Origin: Tritrichomonas musculus
Taxonomy: Eukaryota > Parabasalia > Tritrichomonadida > Tritrichomonadidae
Assembly (NCBI GenBank): GCA_039105265.1
Contig: JAPFFF010000017.1
Location: forward strand, 2,728,001-2,792,000
Direction: 5' to 3'
DNA: 64,000 nucleotides
Under the pieces are notes generated by a model. It was given only the letters and a program-made list of their open reading frames with translations. It did no database searches and was not told the DNA's origin. Below are positions 8,001-15,784 of the stretch, piece after piece. How positions within the stretch are numbered: the first letter of the stretch is position 1; each line of letters starts with the position of its first letter. A program made the translations under genes and the position numbers.

Positions 8001-9935
8001 AAATGTGAGAACTACTATAATCAGGATGTCAAATATAATCAATCTCATAAGGACTCTCCCAGGAACCTCGATAAATGTGTTTGCGAGGAGCAGTTTGATG
8101 AATTCATGAAAATGTACAACAATCCTGATACTGGCAAGTGTCATCTCTGTGGTGAGCACTTCACGTGGACCAATAAGCCTACCCTCGATAGAATCAATAA
8201 CGATATCGGTCACGAACTCAGCAACTGTAAACTCGCTTGTGCAGAATGCAACAAACTTCGCAGTCGTGATGACCCCAATATAACCAAACTACGAATTCAA
8301 CTGAAGAAATATTGTAAGATGATGCATCTCCCAACACTCATCAATGATGAACAGGAATATTATAGCTTACGGAACAACATCACTGGAGGTCTATCCAATG
8401 TTATGCACCGTGTCAACATCAAGGGCCACACTAATATAAATCGTTTTAGATACAACGCCGTTGACCACAAGGTAATCTCATATGATACCCCTCACACTAT
8501 GACTCACATTGTTGGAGTTGATTTCAATAGCTTATACCCATCAGCATTCAGTTCAACCAAACATGATTTCAATCCATATCACGGAGGGGTTATGTATATG
8601 CCAGGTTCCATGTTGGAGAGATTCGATGTTTATAACAATGGTACCAAAAATATGAAAACCTATAACTCATGTATGCATATCATCAACAGCCGGAATTTAC
8701 GAAAGCATCCTAAATATTTGTTCAAAGCGGAGGTCATATTGAAATGCCCAGTATCTAAAATCAATAACTTCATCAATTTCCCACCAGTATTTCGCAATTT
8801 TGATATCACGAACGATGAAACAACCATTGGTTCATACATGCACAACTACATGACTCACAACAAACTCCCATCCGCTGATAAAACTGAACGAAAGCTAACT
8901 ATGTGTGTCGATACGATGGGTACCTATCAAACATTCTCAAATTATTATCTCTGGTTCCTACTCGACCATGGGCTTGTCATCGAAGATATCAAAAGTCTCA
9001 CCACATACGAAGCTCATCGTGGATTCAACCCATTTGTTAGTGAGTTCATGAAACGTCGTCAGGATATCATTTCTGGAGCTGTATCCGGCAATGAAAAGTT
9101 CTACAAGATTAGCATGAATGGTTCATATGGATACGATGGGATGAACACTGAGAAGTTCTCTAAAATAAAAATATGTTCACGTGATAAGACCTTCCAGAAT
9201 ATCATCTACGATAACTATGTTAGTGGGATCAAATTGAGTGATGACAACTACCTACTCCAAATGAACCCAAAGAGCTTCAAATGTACGACTTGCCTTCAGG
9301 AGTCATTCTGGACACTAGATAATGCCAAATTCTGGTATCTCACATTCATATACGATTTCATGTACAAGTGCCTTGATGTGGAACGATTTCATTTCATAGA
9401 GGGAGACACCGATAGTGCATATTTTGCGGTTGCTGGTGATGAATCCAAGGGGTCCGATCAAGAGTTCAAATACATCATCAAGAATAGGGCATTCTATGAT
9501 GAGAACATATATAAGTTCATGCCGAATCCCAATATAAATACAATCGCTGATGAGAAGAAAATACTGGGTCTCTGCATTGAGAAATATGGTGAGAATATGA
9601 TTGCGTTAGCCCCCAAGTGCTACACCATATTTAATAGTGGAGCTGTAACCAAGGCACTCAAACTCAAGGGGGTCTCCCTCAAGAAAAACCATATTACAAG
9701 TGATGATTACAAGGACATCATCGACAATGGTGGTGTGAAGGTTGGCAAAAATATCAATCTGCAAATGACTCGCAATACCAAAATCCAGAGCAAAATCAGT
9801 GAGATGACGATGTCCAAGATCACGGTAAACAAGAATGCTCTCACCGGGACACACACCAAAATGATTGTCCTCGAGAACCAATCCTGTGCACCATTCATCC
9901 ATGGGCTCACATCAGGGGACTATATTATGCTCTAA
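5022..9935 (+). CDS. polB: Protein-primed DNA polymerase B, about 1637 aa (A)
   Basis: Replicative polymerase expected to start synthesis at the element ends with a protein primer. Start chosen at 5022 (MSCISNKNFG), because it follows a TTTATATTTTTA box and resembles the short MSSRYYY start in B. Order of parts: N-terminal helical region with a duplicated block; a possible OTU-like segment (DDNLCWYRFLAACL, near residue 470); a Cys/His zinc-like motif (CPKCGSY...C, near 600); exonuclease I (YDFET, near 676), II (FNSSRFDSN, near 785), III (YNDNDVE, near 925); embedded HNH domain (CHLCGEHF ... DRINNDIGH ... CAECN, 1039-1078); polymerase A (DFNSLYPS, near 1168), B (KISMNGSYGYDG, near 1365), C (GDTDSAYF, near 1463). 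All catalytic motifs are present. Confidence 0.95.
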   Translation: MSCISNKNFGAIPSWTIKNYINIINNEFGGNIPTNTTFVAQLSKLTKYLNYNSFVARTGFNPNGILQESHFDTFFGQLRAERLVDDNDYFNKFNRADYKINEPIDVLQHMNTQDKFQQQLDDERKVYRERQIQHNIDVAKYALQEAQRLIRENEYPPILPPPTTHKKPIRYDEQPSYIKRLNDKLDNDYFSKFNRDDYKIDDPIDVLQHMNTQDEFQQQLDDERKVYSYFNKYYPEYLDRAEIQDIFQDRSKITKLANIIDDNTDIDGIPKDPENNEIFEYLGEFGHEFKSKHNDFLMVNLPEDYDKAVEAWQKYAKYADNDYNEHTDIDTFEPIYIYYFNSISSLNSIYDGLQQVYEREVKPFKIYFQLSGVFESSSAETDTFQYTAREITWNNYKSATPIVVRDEQSLDIVKYYIESVLHSYETSTSSTKLILVGTVSFTVSRMVKVSGPIKDLPPEIKNNKFIITDNVDDNLCWYRFLAACLDDHLVNPKYHCYTKHRTQAARKLLCGEHNIVYSTKPSQAAINFLNNYPGTSIEAMKASAEKHHLNVDIYEYNAELKVYNLQDQWKYNRDNSFRKSALLFTQNRIIHIMYIKDAEKLTNIHICPKCGSYAHYGHHNMNRFKNHVDNCTGVFRKQFIPNREPLPYCPHILNNPVYEYCLAYGLEWKPNIYYITYDFETVEQPVNTEGTSYSIGSSTTINSRLIPLSVSSCVKSQSGCNTRHFSLRDSTEFITEWIEWLFEQSQQVYHDKVQYMKTFINESIDTLNKIDRNLNVITVFGFNSSRFDSNLFKQYLNYCSWSVESNSIIGTTSSLKQFILKSSKYDTKLRFIDAQSFVAGGTLRQFGVDFGGLENSSKGVFPYEAINIENYNEVLSRTEPFEYEAFYSYLNQKNPLTEDDYKLYLEDAKNYKTRWDYLLAYNDNDVEMMIKPIDNLIVLNAQYNVDLISNLSLSKNASCIKYALAYKEFDPNTEYSIQNSINTFKPNLKWWRFKCENYYNQDVKYNQSHKDSPRNLDKCVCEEQFDEFMKMYNNPDTGKCHLCGEHFTWTNKPTLDRINNDIGHELSNCKLACAECNKLRSRDDPNITKLRIQLKKYCKMMHLPTLINDEQEYYSLRNNITGGLSNVMHRVNIKGHTNINRFRYNAVDHKVISYDTPHTMTHIVGVDFNSLYPSAFSSTKHDFNPYHGGVMYMPGSMLERFDVYNNGTKNMKTYNSCMHIINSRNLRKHPKYLFKAEVILKCPVSKINNFINFPPVFRNFDITNDETTIGSYMHNYMTHNKLPSADKTERKLTMCVDTMGTYQTFSNYYLWFLLDHGLVIEDIKSLTTYEAHRGFNPFVSEFMKRRQDIISGAVSGNEKFYKISMNGSYGYDGMNTEKFSKIKICSRDKTFQNIIYDNYVSGIKLSDDNYLLQMNPKSFKCTTCLQESFWTLDNAKFWYLTFIYDFMYKCLDVERFHFIEGDTDSAYFAVAGDESKGSDQEFKYIIKNRAFYDENIYKFMPNPNINTIADEKKILGLCIEKYGENMIALAPKCYTIFNSGAVTKALKLKGVSLKKNHITSDDYKDIIDNGGVKVGKNINLQMTRNTKIQSKISEMTMSKITVNKNALTGTHTKMIVLENQSCAPFIHGLTSGDYIML
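5276..5402. repeat. Direct duplication inside A PolB, copy 1
   Basis: About 126 bp encoding a block that ends with the residues QQQLDDERKVY. A second copy lies at 5577-5702, in the same frame and with about ten differences. B and C PolB do not show this duplication, so it arose in the A lineage. Confidence 0.85.
5577..5702. repeat. Direct duplication inside A PolB, copy 2
   Basis: Second copy of the 126-bp block at 5276; the intervening 175 bp encode a charged helix and a Pro-rich segment. Confidence 0.85.
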
Positions 9936-9945
9936 ATTTGGGTGA

Positions 9946-9959
9946 CAGCAAAATTGCTG
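9946..9959. terminator. Small stem-loop between convergent genes of A
   Basis: CAGCA-AAAT-TGCTG hairpin in the 33-bp gap between the ends of PolB (forward) and the fibre gene (reverse). A shared 3'-end signal is possible, but no other evidence supports it. Confidence 0.3.
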
Positions 9960-9968
9960 CGACCTACA

Positions 9969-12155
9969 TTAGGCCTTGAATACAGCTAATGTGGATCCGT
10001 TGATGATACCAGTTATGATACCCACGGTCATACGATTTATTTTTGAGGTTATCGCGGTCTCACCAGTGAGTATCTTCAGTTTATTATCAGCGTTATCAAT
10101 GAATACCTCATCCCCAATGGAATAGCATGAGGAGTCCTCAACCTTAACCATGTAATCCCCATGAGTGGCGAATGTGATACAACCATTGGCTTCATCGATT
10201 CTCACGCATATACCAACATACTCCTTCCAGGTACCAGTGGTCTTCACACTACATATGCAATCAGTGGTGTCAGCTTCAGTGCTAGGGACCCATTTCGAAT
10301 CCTCACGATGATATACCTTACCGGTCATATATACTGGAGCTCCAATGACGAAATCGGTAATGCTGTTAACCGATGACTCGATTGGGGAGTAGTGGGTGAT
10401 GGTTGTGTTGGAATTGATTTTAGCATAGGCATGACCGTCTATATCACATGCATTCATAACACAAACTTTTGATCGAGTAATCTCCAATGCAGTTATTTCA
10501 TTGTATTTGATGGTCGCTGTATCACTGTTTGCATCAATATCGAAATCTAACCATCTCTCCTTCGAACTATCCAGTTGATTGCCAATGCTAAATATTCTGG
10601 TATTGCGAGAATGATTTGGTTTCATGACCATGAGAGGTGCATCACTACATGTCTGATTGGCTCCACCCAATGTCAGGATGTTGTTTGGGTCTTTGATATA
10701 AACCTCTCCACTGATATCAGTGAAATACTCTTTTGGTATATCTGTTGTGAGTGCATACTTGGTCATATCTGGTAAGTCCTGAGTCTTCACGTATGGTTCC
10801 AACGCAGTACTCAGTGTAGATCCATTAACCAAATCGGTGGGTATCTCCGGGATATCTGTTGTGAGTGCATACTTGGTCATATCTGGCAAGTCCTGGGTCT
10901 TCGCGTATGGTTCCAACACAGTACTCAGTGTAGATCCATTAACCAAATCAGTGGGTATCTCCTGGATATCCGTTTTGAGAGCATAAGTGTTCGACACATA
11001 TCTCGCCGAATAAGCGTTTTTGTCGGTTGGTTCGACAGTTTTGGTTATTGAACATGATAGTATTTCCGGTGTATCACCAGTTCCTGGATTGATTAATTCA
11101 TGGCTGTGATACAGTATCCATAGACCAGAACTACTTCCGTCGATATGCAGTATCTGAGAGGGTTGATTATCATCATCGTCATTGTACGAATAGTCTGCGT
11201 GAACATAATGGGCCGTATAGTAACTGTCTGATGAGACAATATCCAACCCATATTGCTCAATCAGTGTATGATATGTGTCGTAATCCAAATCGGGGATTGT
11301 ATTATTGACGATTGTGAATTGAATTGTTGTTTGCCCCTCGATAATCTCTGGGATATCGCTCTTCACTTGATCAATAGCATGGGTCATATCTGTTGTCAAA
11401 GCATATGGTTCCAAAGCTGTACTCAGTGTAGATCCATTAACCAAATCTGTGGGTATCTCCGGGAGGTCCTGGGTCTTCACATACTCGGACATATCTGGCA
11501 AGTCCTGGGTCTTCGCGTACTCACTTAAGTTCGCAAGCTTCGCATACGGTTCCAAAGCAGTACTCAATGCAGTACTCAGTGTAGATCCATTAACCAAATC
11601 AGTGGGTATCTCCGGGATATCTTCAGCGAGTGCATACTTGGTCATATCTGGTAAGTCCTGAGTCTTCACATACTCGGACATATCTGGTAAGTCCTGAGTC
11701 TTCACATATGGTTCCAAAGCAGTACTCAATGAATCACTCGTAACGATGTTCTCAGGGACCTCAGGTATTTCAGTAGATAGTGCACAGTTTTTGACGATGT
11801 AATCACGTAATTCCCCAATGGCATTCTCCACATCTTCACTACTGGCATACGATTGCAAGTCCTTAGATAGCGCATACTTCAGCATCTCCGTATTGAAATC
11901 CTCGGTTTTCACATAGTCGAATAGCTGGGTTTGCAAAGCATATGACTCAAGGTCCTTGGCTAATGCATATTTTTCGAGATGCTCACCAACTGTACTCGTA
12001 ATGAGTTCCTTGATTTGCTCCTGGTTGGGACCAGTTATATTCGAGCCATTGGACCCATTATGGCACATACATGCATACCTTTTGATGTATTCAATCAGTA
12101 ACTCGTCGATAGTGGCCGCTTTTATTGAAAATCCACTCTGTTCTATACTAAACAT
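9969..12155 (-). CDS. Fibre-like repetitive protein, 728 aa (A)
   Basis: Starts MFSIEQSGFSIKAATIDELL. The middle is built of repeated short segments of the type YALTTDIPEIPTDLVNGSTLSTALEPY and KTQDLPDM, as in trimeric phage and virus fibres. A distinct domain from EIIEGQTTIQF to SNTYALKTDI (nt 10970-11352) is strikingly close to part of the C fibre. The C-terminal 150 residues (HYSPIESSVNSITDFVIGAP to GIITGIINGSTLAVFKA) form a conserved head domain shared with B and C, rich in beta pattern, possibly a trimerisation or receptor-binding tip. Role inferred as virion attachment. Divergent from the gene at 12306. Confidence 0.75.
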   Translation of the reverse strand: MFSIEQSGFSIKAATIDELLIEYIKRYACMCHNGSNGSNITGPNQEQIKELITSTVGEHLEKYALAKDLESYALQTQLFDYVKTEDFNTEMLKYALSKDLQSYASSEDVENAIGELRDYIVKNCALSTEIPEVPENIVTSDSLSTALEPYVKTQDLPDMSEYVKTQDLPDMTKYALAEDIPEIPTDLVNGSTLSTALSTALEPYAKLANLSEYAKTQDLPDMSEYVKTQDLPEIPTDLVNGSTLSTALEPYALTTDMTHAIDQVKSDIPEIIEGQTTIQFTIVNNTIPDLDYDTYHTLIEQYGLDIVSSDSYYTAHYVHADYSYNDDDDNQPSQILHIDGSSSGLWILYHSHELINPGTGDTPEILSCSITKTVEPTDKNAYSARYVSNTYALKTDIQEIPTDLVNGSTLSTVLEPYAKTQDLPDMTKYALTTDIPEIPTDLVNGSTLSTALEPYVKTQDLPDMTKYALTTDIPKEYFTDISGEVYIKDPNNILTLGGANQTCSDAPLMVMKPNHSRNTRIFSIGNQLDSSKERWLDFDIDANSDTATIKYNEITALEITRSKVCVMNACDIDGHAYAKINSNTTITHYSPIESSVNSITDFVIGAPVYMTGKVYHREDSKWVPSTEADTTDCICSVKTTGTWKEYVGICVRIDEANGCITFATHGDYMVKVEDSSCYSIGDEVFIDNADNKLKILTGETAITSKINRMTVGIITGIINGSTLAVFKA

Positions 12156-12305
12156 TTCCTATACAATAAAGGTGTGATTACCGGTATACCCATCGGACCC
12201 CCTTTCGAGGAGGTGGATGGTGAATCGGAATCCCAAGCTGATGTCCAAAGAGATGCCAATTGCGAGTATGCAAATAATGACATTTTTTTTACACCTAAAG
12301 TACTC

Positions 12306-13868
12306 ATGAGCTATAAATCTCCAAAGCGTCCAAATACTAAAAAGCAACCACCACCACCAGCAGCAGCACCACCAGCAGAGGTTAGCGATGATGATGATGA
12401 TGATGGTAATGTCCAAGCACCGGGTGTTGATGATAACAACAACGATAGACCAACACGATATGAATATATTAGGACACCTGTCAAACACGTTAGTAAACCT
12501 AATCTAAAATTCACCCAACAAATACAAAAATCGCCATTCAAACCAATATCCAGATTCAATGAAGATAATGCATATGAATATGTTATGCAAGAGGTTGAAC
12601 CACCAAGTGCTACCGTAGGTAGACGCAATGGCAAAGACTATGAGAATGTCAAAGGTCGTTTAGGCCAATTCGGCAATCTCTCACTCACAGGCGATTCATC
12701 AACCTTCAAGAAGAACTTCCTAGATATGATTATAAACGGCAATTACCGGGTTAAGTACATTCCATCAGCTGCAGCACGTGATACCGCAAAGGAGTATTGT
12801 ATGAACCACCTCGATGAAACTGGAGTTCCCAAGTACAGATTATTACCAACCAATTCCAACGACCCATTAGGAAATCGTATTACAGACCTCAATGGTGACA
12901 AGGTTGATGATATCGTATTGGTTGATAAACGCGGCATTCCAGCTATTGTCAACGGATACAAATTAGTTCATGCATCACCCTATAAGAAGGCCTGGAAAAC
13001 CATTTGTGATACAAAGGCTAAGCGTCAAGCCAAGCCATTCAATGTATGGCTCAAGGAGCAATTCGATAAGGATATTACCAAGGTCGATTGGGAGCGTGGT
13101 GAATATAAATTGACTAAATCCGTGGCATTGAATACTCTAGAAAAGGCATATGGTGAATCCGGTATTGGAAAGGCACGTATGAGCAAGCGCTTATCACCTA
13201 ACAGCTATTGGGCATCCCTGTTCTCGCATATATGGAATGTATTCTGGGGCCAGGATAAACTTCAAGATTGGCTCGAACTCAAGAAGTTGACCAATTTCCT
13301 AGCCGTATGCAACGCCATATATATTTACTACTTCGACCTCCCTGCGAAAAGTACTATAGAGCAAAGGCATAATGACAAGTCATTCAACTACCCAAGCTGG
13401 TCCAATTGGAAGAGCACTCATAAGTCGGAGTATATGCAGATAGTTGGTCCCATGATCGAGGAATGGATTAAACTCATTGACCAAGTAGCTGACCGCAAGA
13501 CTGGTGCTCTAAAGGATGCGGAAATACCTGATGAAATTCTCGAAATGCTAGAACAGATTGAACAAATAGTATTCCTATGGGGATTTAATACCACTTTCGA
13601 TGAGGGAACCGTACCTCGAACTGATGATCAAGGCAAGCGAACACCTGCAGCATTTGAAAATCTACTTATATACGTAAATACCAGTTCTCCAATCGCGGTG
13701 AAGGAAGTTCGTGATTCATTTATTGACAACATCAACCAGTTGATTGACTATGAATTCTATGGAGCGAAAAGCGGATACCTTGAGATGAAAGCCAAAAATA
13801 AGGAGGCTAGGGATGCTAGGAAAGCGAGTGCAAGTCGATTTGAAATCGTATATGGTGGTCAACAATAG
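12306..13868 (+). CDS. Large conserved structural-type protein, about 520 aa (A)
   Basis: Start chosen at the first ATG in the open frame (MSYKSPKRPN); the frame is open upstream to 12174 without ATG. The N-terminus is disordered with Pro, Ala and Asp runs. A conserved core follows: FGNLSLTGDSSTFKKNFLDMIINGNYRVKY, then ITDLNGDKVDDIVLVDKRG, which resembles a calcium-binding loop of dockerin or FG-GAP type, then NGYKLVHASPYKKAWKT, and a Trp-rich region (SPNSYWASLFSHIWNVFW). It is homologous to the B and C 836/835-aa proteins, and in all three the gene is divergent from the fibre gene. A capsid-vertex or fibre-anchoring role is inference. It ends 7 bp from the convergent gene. Confidence 0.7.
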   Translation: MSYKSPKRPNTKKQPPPPAAAPPAEVSDDDDDDGNVQAPGVDDNNNDRPTRYEYIRTPVKHVSKPNLKFTQQIQKSPFKPISRFNEDNAYEYVMQEVEPPSATVGRRNGKDYENVKGRLGQFGNLSLTGDSSTFKKNFLDMIINGNYRVKYIPSAAARDTAKEYCMNHLDETGVPKYRLLPTNSNDPLGNRITDLNGDKVDDIVLVDKRGIPAIVNGYKLVHASPYKKAWKTICDTKAKRQAKPFNVWLKEQFDKDITKVDWERGEYKLTKSVALNTLEKAYGESGIGKARMSKRLSPNSYWASLFSHIWNVFWGQDKLQDWLELKKLTNFLAVCNAIYIYYFDLPAKSTIEQRHNDKSFNYPSWSNWKSTHKSEYMQIVGPMIEEWIKLIDQVADRKTGALKDAEIPDEILEMLEQIEQIVFLWGFNTTFDEGTVPRTDDQGKRTPAAFENLLIYVNTSSPIAVKEVRDSFIDNINQLIDYEFYGAKSGYLEMKAKNKEARDARKASASRFEIVYGGQQ

Positions 13869-13875
13869 GTATATA

Positions 13876-15357
13876 CTATTGCTTGAATCGGTCAAAGAAA
13901 TTCTCACGCTTTTGGCTGGGTTTGGATATTATTTTTGCATTGCGTTTATGCCTACGAGGTGGTTGGGGTTCAGGTTCACGTTCAGGCTCCTCCTCCTCAT
14001 ATTGAGAACTTAGCTCCTGCTCACTATATTCAGGAAGTGTTCCATACTCACGACTACTCTCATACTCAAATGTGGTGTCCATGGTATTCCCCTTGAATTG
14101 TGGTGTGAATTTCTCCCGATATGGTTTAAATGATTTACCAAATTTCACAGACTGCGATGTCTTCACTGAACTGGAATGCTTTCTAGATGAAGTACGAAGT
14201 ACCTTCTGCTCAGGTGTTCTAGTATTGGAGTTATCTTGTGATTCCTGCTCACGAGTCCTGTCTCTAAGTCCATTACGATACAGACTGTGCTGTCTACGTG
14301 AACTACTTCGTGGAGCATAATCATCATCAACATTTGATTCACTAGAATACTCATCATCGCTCCTAGTGTCGAGCCTCTGCGAGTAACCACTCTGCGAGTC
14401 ATATGTACTTCTAGGATTGAGAGTTTGAGCGTCACCCTGATATTTTTGATATTTATATGACTGCTTGCGTCGTATATCAGTCATCGCACGTTTCCCAACT
14501 CGATATTCTTGGAGTGAACCATTTGTTTTTCGAGCAACAACGGACTTCGTACCTGGTCTCTTATCGGTAGACATATATACACCACTTGGACTAATTTTAT
14601 TTTGATTTCTCACCTGATAATCCCTATACTCAGCTTCATGCGGGTCATATGTATTTTGTTCATTATCACTACTCTCACTAGCCTCATCCGTGTAATCATT
14701 ACATATAAGTTTTTGTCGAGGGTGATATGATGTGTGTTCATGATACCAATCCTTAGTTTTTTTCTCAAATGGGGCAGTCCCATTATTAACCAAAATATTT
14801 TTACTAGGTGGAGACTTACTAAAAACTTCATCGCTTGAGAATGAAAATTGAATGGGTTTTGGACGACTATCTTGTTGAGCTGTCTGGTTTGACGGGTATA
14901 AAGGATCTTGTTCAAAACAATATATTTCTGGTAGAAGCAAATGATTTGAATAAACCGCTATCTCAAACCCTATAACATAATCACCAGGTCTTTTAGTTGT
15001 GTTTGCAAGAACAGTTTCCTTGAAAATATTTCTGTGATAGGCGATATACGATTTTGGATAAAGTTTATGATTATTGGGTCCTCGAACTAGTATCATACAA
15101 AAGTCATTCGCTGATGGCACATATCTAGATTCCCATATGTATGTAGGAACTTTTTCATGTGATGTCATTGTGAATGTAGCTCCATTTTTATCAATCGTGT
15201 AGTCATGAACGACTGGTGGTGGAACTAAATCACGTGGGAAATATAATTTAGTAGATTTATCGACATCAAGGTATACCGCTGATAAATATTTTGAATATTT
15301 TAATTCACGATATTGACCTGGTTTCAATGTATAAACCTCAAAGTAGTCATCATTCAT
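13876..15357 (-). CDS. Two-part protein with basic low-complexity tail, 493 aa (A)
   Basis: The N-terminal 180 residues look folded and beta-rich (YFEVYTLKPGQYRELKYSKYL, MILVRGPNNHKLYPKSYIAY, PGDYVIGFEIAVYSNHLLLPEIYCF). The rest is Ser, Arg, Gln and Glu-rich and ends with basic patches (PRRHKRNAKII). In A the order integrase, 110-aa, this gene matches integrase, 116-aa, 320-aa in B, so it is the positional counterpart of the 320-aa gene; only the disordered style is shared. Capsid or nucleoprotein role possible. A CAAAAATAAA box (reverse TTTATTTTTG) lies five bases upstream of the start. Confidence 0.65.
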   Translation of the reverse strand: MNDDYFEVYTLKPGQYRELKYSKYLSAVYLDVDKSTKLYFPRDLVPPPVVHDYTIDKNGATFTMTSHEKVPTYIWESRYVPSANDFCMILVRGPNNHKLYPKSYIAYHRNIFKETVLANTTKRPGDYVIGFEIAVYSNHLLLPEIYCFEQDPLYPSNQTAQQDSRPKPIQFSFSSDEVFSKSPPSKNILVNNGTAPFEKKTKDWYHEHTSYHPRQKLICNDYTDEASESSDNEQNTYDPHEAEYRDYQVRNQNKISPSGVYMSTDKRPGTKSVVARKTNGSLQEYRVGKRAMTDIRRKQSYKYQKYQGDAQTLNPRSTYDSQSGYSQRLDTRSDDEYSSESNVDDDYAPRSSSRRQHSLYRNGLRDRTREQESQDNSNTRTPEQKVLRTSSRKHSSSVKTSQSVKFGKSFKPYREKFTPQFKGNTMDTTFEYESSREYGTLPEYSEQELSSQYEEEEPEREPEPQPPRRHKRNAKIISKPSQKRENFFDRFKQ

Positions 15358-15362
15358 TTACC

Positions 15363-15372
15363 CAAAAATAAA
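15363..15372 (-). promoter_or_regulatory. TTTATTTTTG promoter-like motif, A 493-aa gene
   Basis: Exact motif on the reverse strand, five bases before the start codon at 15357. Confidence 0.5.
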
Positions 15373-15448
15373 CTCATTTAGAGGCTTATTCGGTAACCCA
15401 AGCAGGAAGCAATTTCATTGCCGAGCGCTAGCGAACTGCATTCTATAT

Positions 15449-15781
15449 TCAATATATTAGCAAGCATGATAGCACGAATGCATCAGGTTTTATCTCATTG
15501 CCATACAGGTCTGTGAACCATATTTTGAAATCCCGCTTGGTCCTGTTGAGCATCTCATATTTGCGATACTTAGTTTGCCGCCTGTTGGCTAACATTATGA
15601 AGTGGTCGCAGTATGGGTCGAATTCAACAATGTCTGAGTGTACCATTAAATCACCGATTATGGTCTTATTTACGATAGCCCCTACATACTGCACTACGAT
15701 GTATTTCTTGTTGCGACTATATATGAAATCCTCAGGTAATGTAAATTCGGTGGTTTGCGTATGAAAATAGCGTTTGGGCAT
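15449..15781 (-). CDS. Conserved beta-rich protein, 110 aa (A)
   Basis: Starts three bases after the integrase stop on the same strand. Strongly conserved with the B and C 116-aa proteins: FIYSRNKKYIVVQYVGAIVN, GDLMVHSDIVEF, CDHFIMLANRRQTKYRKYE and a hydrophobic end LSCLLIY. Alternating hydrophobic strands suggest a single beta sandwich; a minor capsid role is conceivable, but no family is recognised. Tight coupling to integrase is kept in both families although the whole block is inverted in A. Confidence 0.7.
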   Translation of the reverse strand: MPKRYFHTQTTEFTLPEDFIYSRNKKYIVVQYVGAIVNKTIIGDLMVHSDIVEFDPYCDHFIMLANRRQTKYRKYEMLNRTKRDFKIWFTDLYGNEIKPDAFVLSCLLIY

Positions 15782-15784
15782 TTA

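Noticed and set aside
9969-12155. Bacteriophage or prophage origin because of the fibre-like protein
   Set aside because: Other genes, the terminal repeats and 6-bp duplications are those of Polintons; no ribosome-binding sites or phage operons.
12174-12305. Upstream extension of the A 520-aa gene
   Set aside because: Open but without ATG; a non-ATG start is unlikely here.
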